A DNA stretch of 64,000 nucleotides from Dyadobacter sp. SG02 (GTDB lineage Bacteria > Bacteroidota > Bacteroidia > Cytophagales > Spirosomataceae), in assembly GCF_900109045.1 (NCBI RefSeq), contig NZ_FNYL01000004.1, positions 418,055 to 482,054 on the forward strand. The letters are read 5' to 3'. A program made the translations under genes and the position numbers. Below the pieces are notes generated by a model. It made no database searches. It saw only the letters and a list, made by a program, of their open reading frames with translations, and was not told the DNA's origin. Below, piece after piece: positions 8,547-15,777 of this stretch; the first letter of the stretch is position 1, and the number at the start of each line of letters is the position of its first letter.

Positions 8547-10079
8547 CTATTGTCCGCGGACGCTGCGGCGGAATTTTTCATAGCTCATTTCCAGCGGAAC
8601 GTCATGTGTCATACCATGCGGGCAAATCACCTTTTCGACCGGTAATGCTTCCCTGTCTACCATTTCACATAATTTTTTTGCCCAGGACGAGGCATTTTGC
8701 TCTCCCGGTTGCGCGCCGCCCAGGTAGCCGTTAACATAAATAACTTTTTGATTACTCAAATAATAACACACCTGCCATTGGTCGTATTCCGGATTTGGGT
8801 TAGCATTGAGGATAATTGCCCGGCAGCCGTCCTTTTCAAAACCTGTTTCGAAAGGATGCAGGGTTCCGTTTGAAAGCCGGGTACGCCATGTAGAGTCCTC
8901 TTTTGGATTATATCTACGCAATTTATCTTCCGACAAAAAACCCAACCCTTTCGGAAAATATAGCTTCGTCTCCGGATCAAATAGTCCGGAAAGCGCGGTG
9001 AGAGACGAAATCGCCTCTGCTCCGAAAATGTTCCGGATGCTCTTCCCGGGGAACTTCTCGGCAAATGCTCGCCTCATTTTATCAATAATTACTTCGTTAT
9101 AAATGAATCCGGTGAAAAGATCGACGGCCTGATCATTTGTCCAAACCAGCGTGCGGTTGTTCCCGAAGTGCTGTCCTGTCAACTCCATGATAAATAAGCC
9201 ATTACCGACATTCGTAAAATTAAATCCGGCTTTCTCTTCCGGTGTGGCCTCGCGGACAAAGATGGAATCGGGGAATGGCTCATTAATATTGCTCCAAGCC
9301 AAATTGTACCTGACTGTCATCCCGAAACTCGTACTTGTTTCTTCCCCAGCGGACGGCAGCAGCATGCGGGAAACCTTTTTGTAGTCTCTGAAAACATGAA
9401 TGTCTTTGTAATGCACCGGTCCCTCCCCGATCAGCGGATCGGTATCAACGCGCGGGATGACGATCTGCGACAAGAGCTGGCTTTCTTTCCCGATCATTAC
9501 GTCGATCCATTCTCCGGCTACCTTTACCTGTATAATATGCTGCTCCTCATTCTCCATAGCAGCCGATCCCGTATAATGGAGTTCGACTGTATCGGTCGCC
9601 ATGTATTGAAGCATTACAACCGGGTTTTTGAGCAAAACTCCGGCCATTTTACTACCATCGAGCTCCGTCACGGTTCGGCTCGTATCCGAAGCACTCGCTA
9701 TACCCGTTGTTATGCTAACAGCCCTTTTTAAACTCAAATCGGCGAGAGAAACTTCTACAACCCTTTCGTACATGGCTACCAATTCCTGATCGAAGGTTTC
9801 GTTCGCACGCTTCATTTCGGTGGCCATTTGCTCTTTAACCGAATCGGGAGCGGCACTAATGATCGATTCAATCAGGTCGGGCATCGGGCTGCGAAGCGTG
9901 TTCTTTAAAGCAATGGTGCCCGGCCGGTCGAAAGTGGTAATGAGTTTAAAACTATTAAGCTTTTTACCCCCGGTTGTCGTCAAAAGAGACTTCCTGACAA
10001 TCTCCTTCGGCGACACATTTTGCCCAAACAAATGCCCGGAACAAAAAACAAGTAAAAACGCTAGTACATAGCTCTTCAT
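8547..10079 (-). CDS. Secreted protein with a metallo-beta-lactamase-like C-terminal half lacking the metal ligands
   Basis: The start is placed at 10079, where the protein opens with a signal peptide (MKSYVLAFLLVFCSGHLFGQ); an upstream in-frame codon at 10202 would add 41 unlikely residues. The product is 510 residues. The N-terminal half resembles periplasmic lipoprotein-carrier-like beta domains (SLLTTTGGKKLNSFKLITTF). The second half follows the metallo-beta-lactamase order: NVGNGLFIMELTG, then NNRTLVWTNDQAVDLFTG, then PGKSIRNIFGAEAISSLTAL and a late KVICPHG. The HxHxDH zinc signature expected after the third element is missing. It diverges from the deacetylase gene at 10135. Function unknown; the fold call is inference. 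Confidence 0.65.
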   Translation of the reverse strand: MKSYVLAFLLVFCSGHLFGQNVSPKEIVRKSLLTTTGGKKLNSFKLITTFDRPGTIALKNTLRSPMPDLIESIISAAPDSVKEQMATEMKRANETFDQELVAMYERVVEVSLADLSLKRAVSITTGIASASDTSRTVTELDGSKMAGVLLKNPVVMLQYMATDTVELHYTGSAAMENEEQHIIQVKVAGEWIDVMIGKESQLLSQIVIPRVDTDPLIGEGPVHYKDIHVFRDYKKVSRMLLPSAGEETSTSFGMTVRYNLAWSNINEPFPDSIFVREATPEEKAGFNFTNVGNGLFIMELTGQHFGNNRTLVWTNDQAVDLFTGFIYNEVIIDKMRRAFAEKFPGKSIRNIFGAEAISSLTALSGLFDPETKLYFPKGLGFLSEDKLRRYNPKEDSTWRTRLSNGTLHPFETGFEKDGCRAIILNANPNPEYDQWQVCYYLSNQKVIYVNGYLGGAQPGEQNASSWAKKLCEMVDREALPVEKVICPHGMTHDVPLEMSYEKFRRSVRGQ

Positions 10080-10134
10080 GAGTGGTATAGCTTGTTGAAT
10101 GATGCAATGGCAAACATAATCAAATAATGATATC

Positions 10135-11130
10135 ATGAAGAAAGTGCTACTGGTACTAATGACAATGTTCTGCGGCAACGTTTTCGCCCAAACGGAGCCC
10201 ACATATGCCGAAAAACTCGGTTATCCCAAAGGTAAAAAGGTGCTCATCATCCACGTCGACGATGTAGGAATGTCCTACGAATCCAACCAGGGTGCGATCA
10301 AAGCCATTCGCGAAGGCGTTGCGAATTCGCTGAGCGTGATGATGCCCTGCGGCTGGGTTCCCGGATTTGTGCATTACTGGAAGGAGAATAAGGACATCGA
10401 CGCCGGCCTGCATTTGACGATGACCTCCGAATGGAAGGATTACCGCTGGGGACCACTGGCCGGCAAAACCAATGTGAAAGGCCTCACCGACACGGAAGGC
10501 GCATTGTGGCGGAGTGTAGCGGATGTGGTCAAAAACGCGTCGCCCGACGAGGTCGAAACTGAAATACGCGCGCAACTCGAACGCGCACGCACGATGGGCC
10601 TCGAACCCACGCACCTGGACTCTCATATGGGTACATTATTCGCGACGCCGGAATTTTTGGAGCGGTATTTAAAAGTAGGAATGCAGGAAAAGATCCCGGT
10701 AATGTTCCCCGGCGGGCACAATACAGCCATTCAGGGCGAGGAGAAAATGATTGCGGAAAGATTTGAAATGACCCAGAAAGTAGGCAAACAACTTTGGGCA
10801 GCAGGATTGCCCGTTCTCGACGACCTCGAAAACAGCAGCTACGGCTGGAAAGGCCCGGAAAACGGTGACAAGTCCGAAAAAGCATTACAGAAATACAAAA
10901 CTGCCAAATACATCGAGGCTATCGGCAAGCTGAAACCCGGCCTCACGATGGTGATCATGCATTGCACCATCCATACCGAAGTTTTCCCACACATCTCCGA
11001 CTCCTGGCCAACCCGCGAAGGCGATTTCCTGGCCATGATTGATCCTGAGTTGCGGAAGTATATCGAGAAGGAAGGGATTGTGCTGACGACCTGGCGGGAG
11101 GCAATGCAGCGGCGGCAGAAGGTGAAGTGA
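10135..11130 (+). CDS. YdjC/ChbG family carbohydrate deacetylase, exported
   Basis: The 331-residue protein begins with a Sec signal peptide (MKKVLLVLMTMFCGNVFAQ). It has the YdjC/ChbG pattern: IIHVDDVGMSYESNQGAI with the acidic metal ligand and base, GLHLTMTSEW, PTHLDSHMG with metal-binding histidines, and a C-terminal CTIHTEV. Family members remove acetyl groups from short amino-sugar chains such as chitobiose. A secreted form would act in the periplasm or on the surface. It lies back to back with the secreted gene at 8547-10079, 55 bases apart, so the two promoters must overlap or lie close together. Confidence 0.85.
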   Translation: MKKVLLVLMTMFCGNVFAQTEPTYAEKLGYPKGKKVLIIHVDDVGMSYESNQGAIKAIREGVANSLSVMMPCGWVPGFVHYWKENKDIDAGLHLTMTSEWKDYRWGPLAGKTNVKGLTDTEGALWRSVADVVKNASPDEVETEIRAQLERARTMGLEPTHLDSHMGTLFATPEFLERYLKVGMQEKIPVMFPGGHNTAIQGEEKMIAERFEMTQKVGKQLWAAGLPVLDDLENSSYGWKGPENGDKSEKALQKYKTAKYIEAIGKLKPGLTMVIMHCTIHTEVFPHISDSWPTREGDFLAMIDPELRKYIEKEGIVLTTWREAMQRRQKVK

Positions 11131-11177
11131 CCGCTAAAACGAAACGACCATGGACCATGGTTGCCGATGGTATGGGG

Positions 11178-11336
11178 TTAATGGTCGTTTTGCTCCTCCC
11201 AAATACAGCTAATGTCCATCGAAAGCTTGCTTTTGTTTTTAGGATTCGAACGATAGAGCTTGCCTGCAACGTCGTTCAAGCGAATAAATGCTTCCACATT
11301 TTCAGAATATGAAGTGGTCAATGCGTTTGCAGACAT
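11178..11336 (-). CDS. Small hypothetical protein of 52 residues
   Basis: An open frame of 52 codons runs leftward from the ATG at 11336 to a TAA at 11178, in an otherwise gene-free 346-base gap between the deacetylase gene and lpdA. The product begins MSANALTTSYSENVEAFIRL and ends SCIWEEQNDH. It is hydrophilic, has no signal peptide or membrane segment and matches no family I know. It lies downstream of the lpdA terminator, so it would need its own promoter, and I see no clear TAnnTTTG before it. It may be a real small protein or the remnant of a larger gene. Confidence 0.35.
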   Translation of the reverse strand: MSANALTTSYSENVEAFIRLNDVAGKLYRSNPKNKSKLSMDISCIWEEQNDH

Positions 11337-11398
11337 AGGAAGTTGAGCAGTGTTTATGAATTAAATTTAACCCCAATATTCTTAAACCCCAAAACAAA

Positions 11399-11426
11399 CA
11401 ATGCCCGGAAAAACTCCCGGGCATTG
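11399..11426 (-). terminator. Rho-independent terminator of lpdA
   Basis: A perfect 10-base-pair stem (CAATGCCCGG with CCGGGCATTG) with an eight-base loop lies 51 bases past the lpdA stop. Read leftward it is followed by a T-rich run (TTTGTTTTGGGG). Confidence 0.75.
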
Positions 11427-11476
11427 CCATTATCAATATTCCGACAGCCGAAAGCAGACGCCGAAGTCTTAGGATC

Positions 11477-12874
11477 TTACAAATCAATCGCCTCACCGTA
11501 AGCCGCCTCGGTAGCACCTTTCAATGCTTCCGACATCGTTGGGTGCGGGTGGATCGCACGCATGATTTCGTGAGAAGTAGTTTCCAGCTTGCGCGCCACT
11601 ACTACTTCTGCGATCATTTCGGTTACGTTCGCGCCGATCATGTGGGCTCCGAGGAATTCGCCGTATTTCGCATCGAAAATTACTTTTACGAAACCGTCGG
11701 TAACACCCGCTCCTACCGCCTTACCAGACGCTTTGAATGGGAATTTTCCTACTTTGATATCGTAACCTGCTTCTTTCGCCTTTTTCTCGGTGAAACCTAC
11801 CGATGCGATCTCAGGCTGGCAGTATGTACATCCGGGGATGTTGCCGTAATCCAACGCTTCGGTTTTGTGACCTGCGATTTTCTCGGCACAGATAATACCT
11901 TCGGCAGTTGCCACGTGTGCCAATGCCTGGCCAGGCGTACAGTCACCGATCGCGTAGAAGCCGGGAACGTTGGTTTCATACCATTCGTTAACGACAATTT
12001 TACCTTTATCGGTTTTGATGCCCGTTTCTTCCAGACCGATGTTTTCGATATTCGCAACGATACCTGCTGCTGAAAGCACTACGTCAACCTCGAAAGTCTT
12101 CTCGCCCTCCGGTGTTTTAACGGTCACTTTGCAGCCTTTGCCGCTGGTATCCACTTTCTCAACCGAAGAGTTGACCAAAGTTTCAATACCGATTTTTTTG
12201 TATTGCTTCGCGATCTCTTTAGAAATCTCTTCGTCTTCAACCGGAACCAGGTTAGGGAGGAATTCCACGACGGTAACCTTGGTTCCCATTGAGTTATAGA
12301 CATAAGCAAACTCCATTCCAATCGCGCCCGAGCCGATTACCAGCAGGGAAGCAGGCTGTTTTTCCAGGCTCATCGCCTTGCGGTATTCGATGATCTTCTG
12401 TCCGTCGAGCTTAATGTTCGGCAATTCGCGTGCGCGTGCACCGGTTGCGATGATTACGCCTTTTGAAGCGCTGTAATCGGTTTTTTTGCCATCCTTGTCA
12501 GTCACCTCAATCGTTTTCTGGCCCTTTACTTTAGCGGCACCCATGATGACGTCGATCTTGTTCTTTTTCATCAGGAACGACACCCCTTTGCTCATCGTAT
12601 CGGCCACGCCGCGGCTGCGTTTAATCACTCCACCGAAATCCGCCGAATATTCAGTCGCATTAATACCGTAATCTTTTGCATGCTTGATATACTCGAAAAC
12701 CTGAGCACTTTTCAGCAAAGCTTTTGTCGGGATACAACCCCAGTTAAGGCAAATGCCTCCTAAACTTTCTTTTTCAACAATAGCAACTTTAAGTCCTAAT
12801 TGGGAAGCACGAATGGCTGCGGGATAACCCCCGGGGCCGCTACCAATTACAATCACATCATATGTTTGAGCCAT
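11477..12874 (-). CDS. lpdA: Dihydrolipoyl dehydrogenase (E3)
   Basis: The 465-residue flavoprotein reoxidises dihydrolipoamide in the 2-oxoacid dehydrogenase complexes and the glycine cleavage system, passing electrons to NAD+. It shows the FAD dinucleotide fold GSGPGGYPAA at 11-20, the redox disulfide GGICLNWGCIPTKAL (Cys42 and Cys47), an NAD-binding fold with IGSGAIGMEFA, the second FAD contact FYAIGDC and the C-terminal HPHPTMSE with the catalytic His-Glu pair. Length is normal. It stands alone, with its own -7 element and terminator, apart from any E1 or E2 genes in this window. Confidence 0.96.
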   Translation of the reverse strand: MAQTYDVIVIGSGPGGYPAAIRASQLGLKVAIVEKESLGGICLNWGCIPTKALLKSAQVFEYIKHAKDYGINATEYSADFGGVIKRSRGVADTMSKGVSFLMKKNKIDVIMGAAKVKGQKTIEVTDKDGKKTDYSASKGVIIATGARARELPNIKLDGQKIIEYRKAMSLEKQPASLLVIGSGAIGMEFAYVYNSMGTKVTVVEFLPNLVPVEDEEISKEIAKQYKKIGIETLVNSSVEKVDTSGKGCKVTVKTPEGEKTFEVDVVLSAAGIVANIENIGLEETGIKTDKGKIVVNEWYETNVPGFYAIGDCTPGQALAHVATAEGIICAEKIAGHKTEALDYGNIPGCTYCQPEIASVGFTEKKAKEAGYDIKVGKFPFKASGKAVGAGVTDGFVKVIFDAKYGEFLGAHMIGANVTEMIAEVVVARKLETTSHEIMRAIHPHPTMSEALKGATEAAYGEAIDL

Positions 12875-12920
12875 TTTCCGGTATTTTTATTGTACGAAAT
12901 GGGTTGACAAAATTTTGACG

Positions 12921-12928
12921 CAAAGTTA
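12921..12928 (-). promoter_or_regulatory. -7 promoter element for lpdA
   Basis: Read leftward the bases are TAACTTTG, matching TAnnTTTG, 46 bases upstream of the lpdA ATG. No clear -33 TTTG is seen. The 330-base gap between lpdA and prfB therefore holds two divergent promoters plus the inverted repeat listed below. Confidence 0.55.
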
Positions 12929-13002
12929 AGACGATTTGCCAGAATGCCTACATCTTAAATCCCGCCTATTTAAGTGAAACAGACCGTTATGGTTAATTGT
13001 TC

Positions 13003-13010
13003 TACCTTTG
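13003..13010 (+). promoter_or_regulatory. -7 promoter element for prfB
   Basis: TACCTTTG matches the TAnnTTTG consensus and would start a transcript near 13017, giving prfB a leader of about 190 bases that includes the 25-base inverted repeat at 13054-13123. The -33 box is not recognisable. Confidence 0.45.
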
Positions 13011-13053
13011 TGAAAGATGAGTTTCTATTATAATCGGAACGGTTTAAGCGCAA

Positions 13054-13123
13054 TGTCACCCTGAGCGAAGTCGAAGGGTAAATGCAACATCGCACAAGCC
13101 CTTCGACTTCGCTCAGGGTGACA
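13054..13123. repeat. Perfect 25-base inverted repeat (REP-like hairpin)
   Basis: The arm at 13054-13078 starts TGTCACCCTGAGCGAAG and its exact reverse complement lies at 13099-13123; the loop is 20 bases. The arm sequence resembles a short palindromic repeat that I recall as dispersed in many genomes of this and other phyla. That is recollection and not a search result. It sits in the predicted prfB leader and has no following T run, so it does not look like an ordinary terminator. Confidence 0.75.
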
Positions 13124-13204
13124 ATACCGCAACTACCAGGGCGACAGGAACATAATCCACCCATTAACAGTAAAGTATTTTTCAACTTAAATTCAAAAAA
13201 TTCA

Positions 13205-14279
13205 ATGACTGCAGAGCAATTGAAAGACTTGAAAGCCCGTGTAGAGGCTTTGGGGAGGTATCTTTGACTACGCTAACCGAAAACAACAGCTAGGACAACT
13301 TGAACAGCAGACTGTTCAACCCGAATTCTGGAACGATTCGACACGTGCGGAAAAGGTGATGAGAGAAATCCGCGGTCTGAAATTCTGGACCAACGGATAC
13401 GAAGAACTCGCCCGCCTGCGCGACGATCTGGACACGATATGGGAATTTTATGAAGCCGACGAGGCCACCGAAGAAGAGGTGGACGAAGAAGGCAAAAAGC
13501 TCGCCGACAAACTGGACGAAATCGAGTTCAGGAAAATGATGGGAGAAGAAGGCGACGAACTGCCTGCCGTGATCGAAATCAATGCAGGAGCGGGTGGTAC
13601 CGAGTCGCAGGACTGGGCTTCGATGCTCATGCGGATGTACATCATGTGGGCTGAAAAGAATGGTTATAAGGTTCGCCAGGTGGATTTGCAGGATGGCGAT
13701 GTGGCCGGGGTGAAATCCGTAACACTCGAAATCGATGGGGAATATGCCTATGGTAACCTGAAATCGGAGAACGGCGTACACCGCCTCGTCCGCATTTCTC
13801 CATTCGACTCGAATGCGCGCCGGCATACCTCGTTCACCTCCGTGTATGTGTACCCGCTCGCGGACGACAACATCGAGATCGAGGTCAACCTCGCCGACAT
13901 TACCTGGGATACCTACCGCTCAGGCGGCGCCGGAGGACAGAACGTAAACAAAGTAGAAACCGCGGTACGTTTGCACCACAAACCTTCGGGTATCATCATC
14001 GCCTGCCAGCAGGAACGTTCGCAGCTGATGAACAAAGAAGTGGCGATCCGTTTGCTGAAATCGCGTCTCTACCAGATCGAGCTCGAAAAGCGCAACTCGG
14101 CCCGCGCCGAAGTGGAAGCCTCCAAACGCAAGATCGAATGGGGCTCACAGATCCGCAGCTACGTCCTCGACGACCGCCGCGTCAAAGACCACCGCACCGA
14201 TTACCAGACTTCGAATACCGAAGCGGTATTGAACGGCGATATCAACGGGTTCATCAAGGCGTATTTGATGGAAGCGTAA
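13205..14279 (+). CDS. prfB: Peptide chain release factor 2, with programmed +1 frameshift
   Basis: The first 20 codons ([20 protein letters not shown]) end in an in-frame TGA at 13265. Skipping one base at 13265 continues the frame with DYANRKQQ and on to 14279, giving about 357 residues, normal for RF2. RF2 reads UAA and UGA and releases the peptide. The stop-recognition tripeptide SPF lies at 198-200 and the catalytic GGQ at 243-245 in [11 protein letters not shown]. The slip site CTT TGA C with an upstream G-rich GGGGAGG is the classic autoregulatory arrangement: low RF2 favours the shift. It is therefore one intact gene and not a broken one. Confidence 0.96.
13253..13268 (+). promoter_or_regulatory. 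prfB programmed frameshift site
   Basis: The bases GGGAGGTATCTTTGAC comprise a Shine-Dalgarno-like G-rich element, the slippery leucine codon CTT at 13262-13264 and the UGA stop at 13265-13267 followed by C. This arrangement matches known prfB sites. It is notable that a usable internal Shine-Dalgarno-like sequence is kept in a genome that rarely uses them for initiation. Confidence 0.92.
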
Positions 14280-14292
14280 AATTAATCAAAAG

Positions 14293-14347
14293 GACCTCTC
14301 AAACGGGCTGTTTCAATGAGCAGGGCGTTTGGAGGTCTTTTTGTTTT
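14293..14347 (+). terminator. Terminator of prfB
   Basis: The arms GACCTC-T-CAAACG and CGTTTG-GAGGTC pair with a single bulged mismatch around a longer loop, and TTTTTTGTTTT follows. It lies just after the prfB stop and before the toxin-antitoxin pair. Confidence 0.75.
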
Positions 14348-14371
14348 GTCGTAACTTACTCATATAAAGCA

Positions 14372-14584
14372 ATGATTATGAGCGATACCGAACTATTAAA
14401 GAAGGTTTCTGAATTACCGGAAAACCTGAAAGAGGAAGTAGATAATTTCATAGATTTCCTGCTTCAAAAACATGGAGAAGCGGATTCTGAGAAAAAGCCA
14501 CTACAATTCGGGATGATGAAAGGCACATTTGTAATGTCTGATGATTTCGACGAACCGTTGGACGACTTCAAAGAATATATGTAA
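14372..14584 (+). CDS. Antitoxin of a VapBC-like pair (DUF2281-like)
   Basis: The 70-residue product (68 if the second ATG at 14378 is used) contains the DUF2281-type helix-turn pattern LLKKVSELPENLKEEVDNF and an acidic C-terminal tail with FDEPLDDFKEYM. Such proteins bind and block PIN-domain toxins and bind their own promoter. A longer in-frame extension to 14138 overlaps prfB and its terminator and is not credible. The stop codon overlaps the toxin start by one base (TAATG), the usual arrangement for coupled antitoxin and toxin genes. Confidence 0.82.
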   Translation: MIMSDTELLKKVSELPENLKEEVDNFIDFLLQKHGEADSEKKPLQFGMMKGTFVMSDDFDEPLDDFKEYM

Positions 14585-14967
14585 TGAAATACATTCTTGA
14601 CACACACACCTTAATCTGGTTTTTGGAAGGCAACGAGAGCTTATCAAAGGGTGCCAAAATCATAATCGAAGAAACTGAAAGTAAGAAATATGTGAGCATC
14701 GCATCGATTTGGGAGATTGCGATTAAAGTGAGTTTAGGGAAACTCAAACTTGCTAAGCCACTTGAAACGTTCCTGTTCGAGCTATCACAGACCGACATTG
14801 CCATCTTACCCATCAAACTCACTCATACCATCCGGCTAAGCAAGCTCGACTTTTTCCACAAAGATCCTTTCGATCGGCTTATTATTGCCCAAAGCATAGA
14901 AGAGAATTTTGAAGTACTTACCCGAGACCCTAACTTTCCTTTCTATGATATCGCAACCCGCTGGTAA
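14584..14967 (+). CDS. PIN-domain ribonuclease toxin (VapC-like)
   Basis: The 127-residue protein is a single PIN domain. The acidic residues expected to hold the metal are visible: Asp6 in MKYILDTHTLIW, Glu44 in SIWEIAIK, and Asp94 and Asp97 in KDPFDRLIIAQ; the C-terminal VLTRDPNF region completes the fold. VapC-type toxins cleave tRNA or rRNA when free of antitoxin. The pair sits between prfB and a hydrolase gene and all key residues are intact, so it is probably functional. The RNA target cannot be predicted. Confidence 0.88.
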   Translation: MKYILDTHTLIWFLEGNESLSKGAKIIIEETESKKYVSIASIWEIAIKVSLGKLKLAKPLETFLFELSQTDIAILPIKLTHTIRLSKLDFFHKDPFDRLIIAQSIEENFEVLTRDPNFPFYDIATRW

Positions 14968-14970
14968 AAT

Positions 14971-15753
14971 TTGATTTCCCCACTCCCATATACCAAACTC
15001 GGCTCCGGCCCGAACATTCTCCTCGCATTCCACGGAATAGGACAAGATGGCATCGCATGCTTTTCGGCCGTCGAAAATTCCCTGGATAAACATTACACCC
15101 TCTACACATTTGACCTGCCATTTCACGGCCAGCACCGCGATGCCCCATTCGAAGTCATTTTAAAAGCCGAATGGAAACAAAGCATTCAGCATTTCCTCAA
15201 AGAAAACAACATCACCCGCTTCGACATTACCGGTTTCAGTATCGGTGGCCGTTTCGCATTGGCGACGCTGGAAGCATTCCCTGAATTTATCGATAATGCC
15301 TTCCTAATTGCTCCCGACGGCGTTTCCGAACATCCCATGTATGCACTCGCGACGCGCATTCCGCCCGCGCGATGGATTTATGGGTGGCTAATGCGACATC
15401 CGGGCGTGTTTTTTCCTGGCGTTCGCATTGCGCAGACTTTGAAATTGGCCAGCAAAAGTCTGGTAAGGTTTACACAGCAGGTTTTGAATACGCCTGAGAA
15501 ACGGCAGACGATTTACCGTTCATGGGTCGCATTTCGCGATTTGCGATTTGATATTCCCGCAATAGTCAAAGCCGCGAACGCCAATCAGGTAACGATTTAT
15601 CTTTTTGCAGGAATTTATGATACCCTGCTCAAACCCGAAGCCGTACGAAAACTGGCCGAGCTACTTCCTGAAAAGCAATACATTGAATTAAAAAGCGGCC
15701 ATACGCGTCTTGTCGAGCACGCGGCTGCATGGATTTGCACTTTATTTAAGTAA
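14971..15753 (+). CDS. Alpha/beta hydrolase
   Basis: The frame opens with a TTG at 14971, three bases after the toxin stop; no ATG is available before the conserved first strand (NILLAFHGIGQDG). The 260-residue product has the nucleophile elbow GFSIGG with Ser90, an acidic residue in AGIYDTLLKPE and a C-terminal GHTRLVEH with the likely catalytic histidine. Substrates range over esters, lactones and thioesters and cannot be told here. The tight spacing to the toxin gene suggests shared transcription, although the functions look unrelated. The non-ATG start is the main uncertainty. Confidence 0.8.
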   Translation: MISPLPYTKLGSGPNILLAFHGIGQDGIACFSAVENSLDKHYTLYTFDLPFHGQHRDAPFEVILKAEWKQSIQHFLKENNITRFDITGFSIGGRFALATLEAFPEFIDNAFLIAPDGVSEHPMYALATRIPPARWIYGWLMRHPGVFFPGVRIAQTLKLASKSLVRFTQQVLNTPEKRQTIYRSWVAFRDLRFDIPAIVKAANANQVTIYLFAGIYDTLLKPEAVRKLAELLPEKQYIELKSGHTRLVEHAAAWICTLFK

Positions 15754-15777
15754 ATTGGGAAGACCTAACCCCGATTT

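Noticed and set aside
11127..11312. Plus-strand frame of 61 codons after the deacetylase gene
   Set aside because: It has no motif or promoter, and the opposite-strand 52-codon frame looks more protein-like.
13054..13123. CRISPR array or transposon ends
   Set aside because: There are only two arms of one hairpin, no spacers of even length, no target-site duplication and no transposase or cas gene in the window.
12970..13185. Minus-strand frame of 71 codons across the inverted repeat
   Set aside because: It is created by the repeat and carries two low-information repeat translations; no protein family pattern.
13082..13356. Apparent broken start of prfB (pseudogene or sequencing error)
   Set aside because: The TGA sits exactly in the known +1 frameshift context and both sides match RF2, so the gene is intact.
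14138..14371. N-terminal extension of the antitoxin frame
   Set aside because: It overlaps the prfB 3' end and its terminator; the ATG at 14372 fits the family length.
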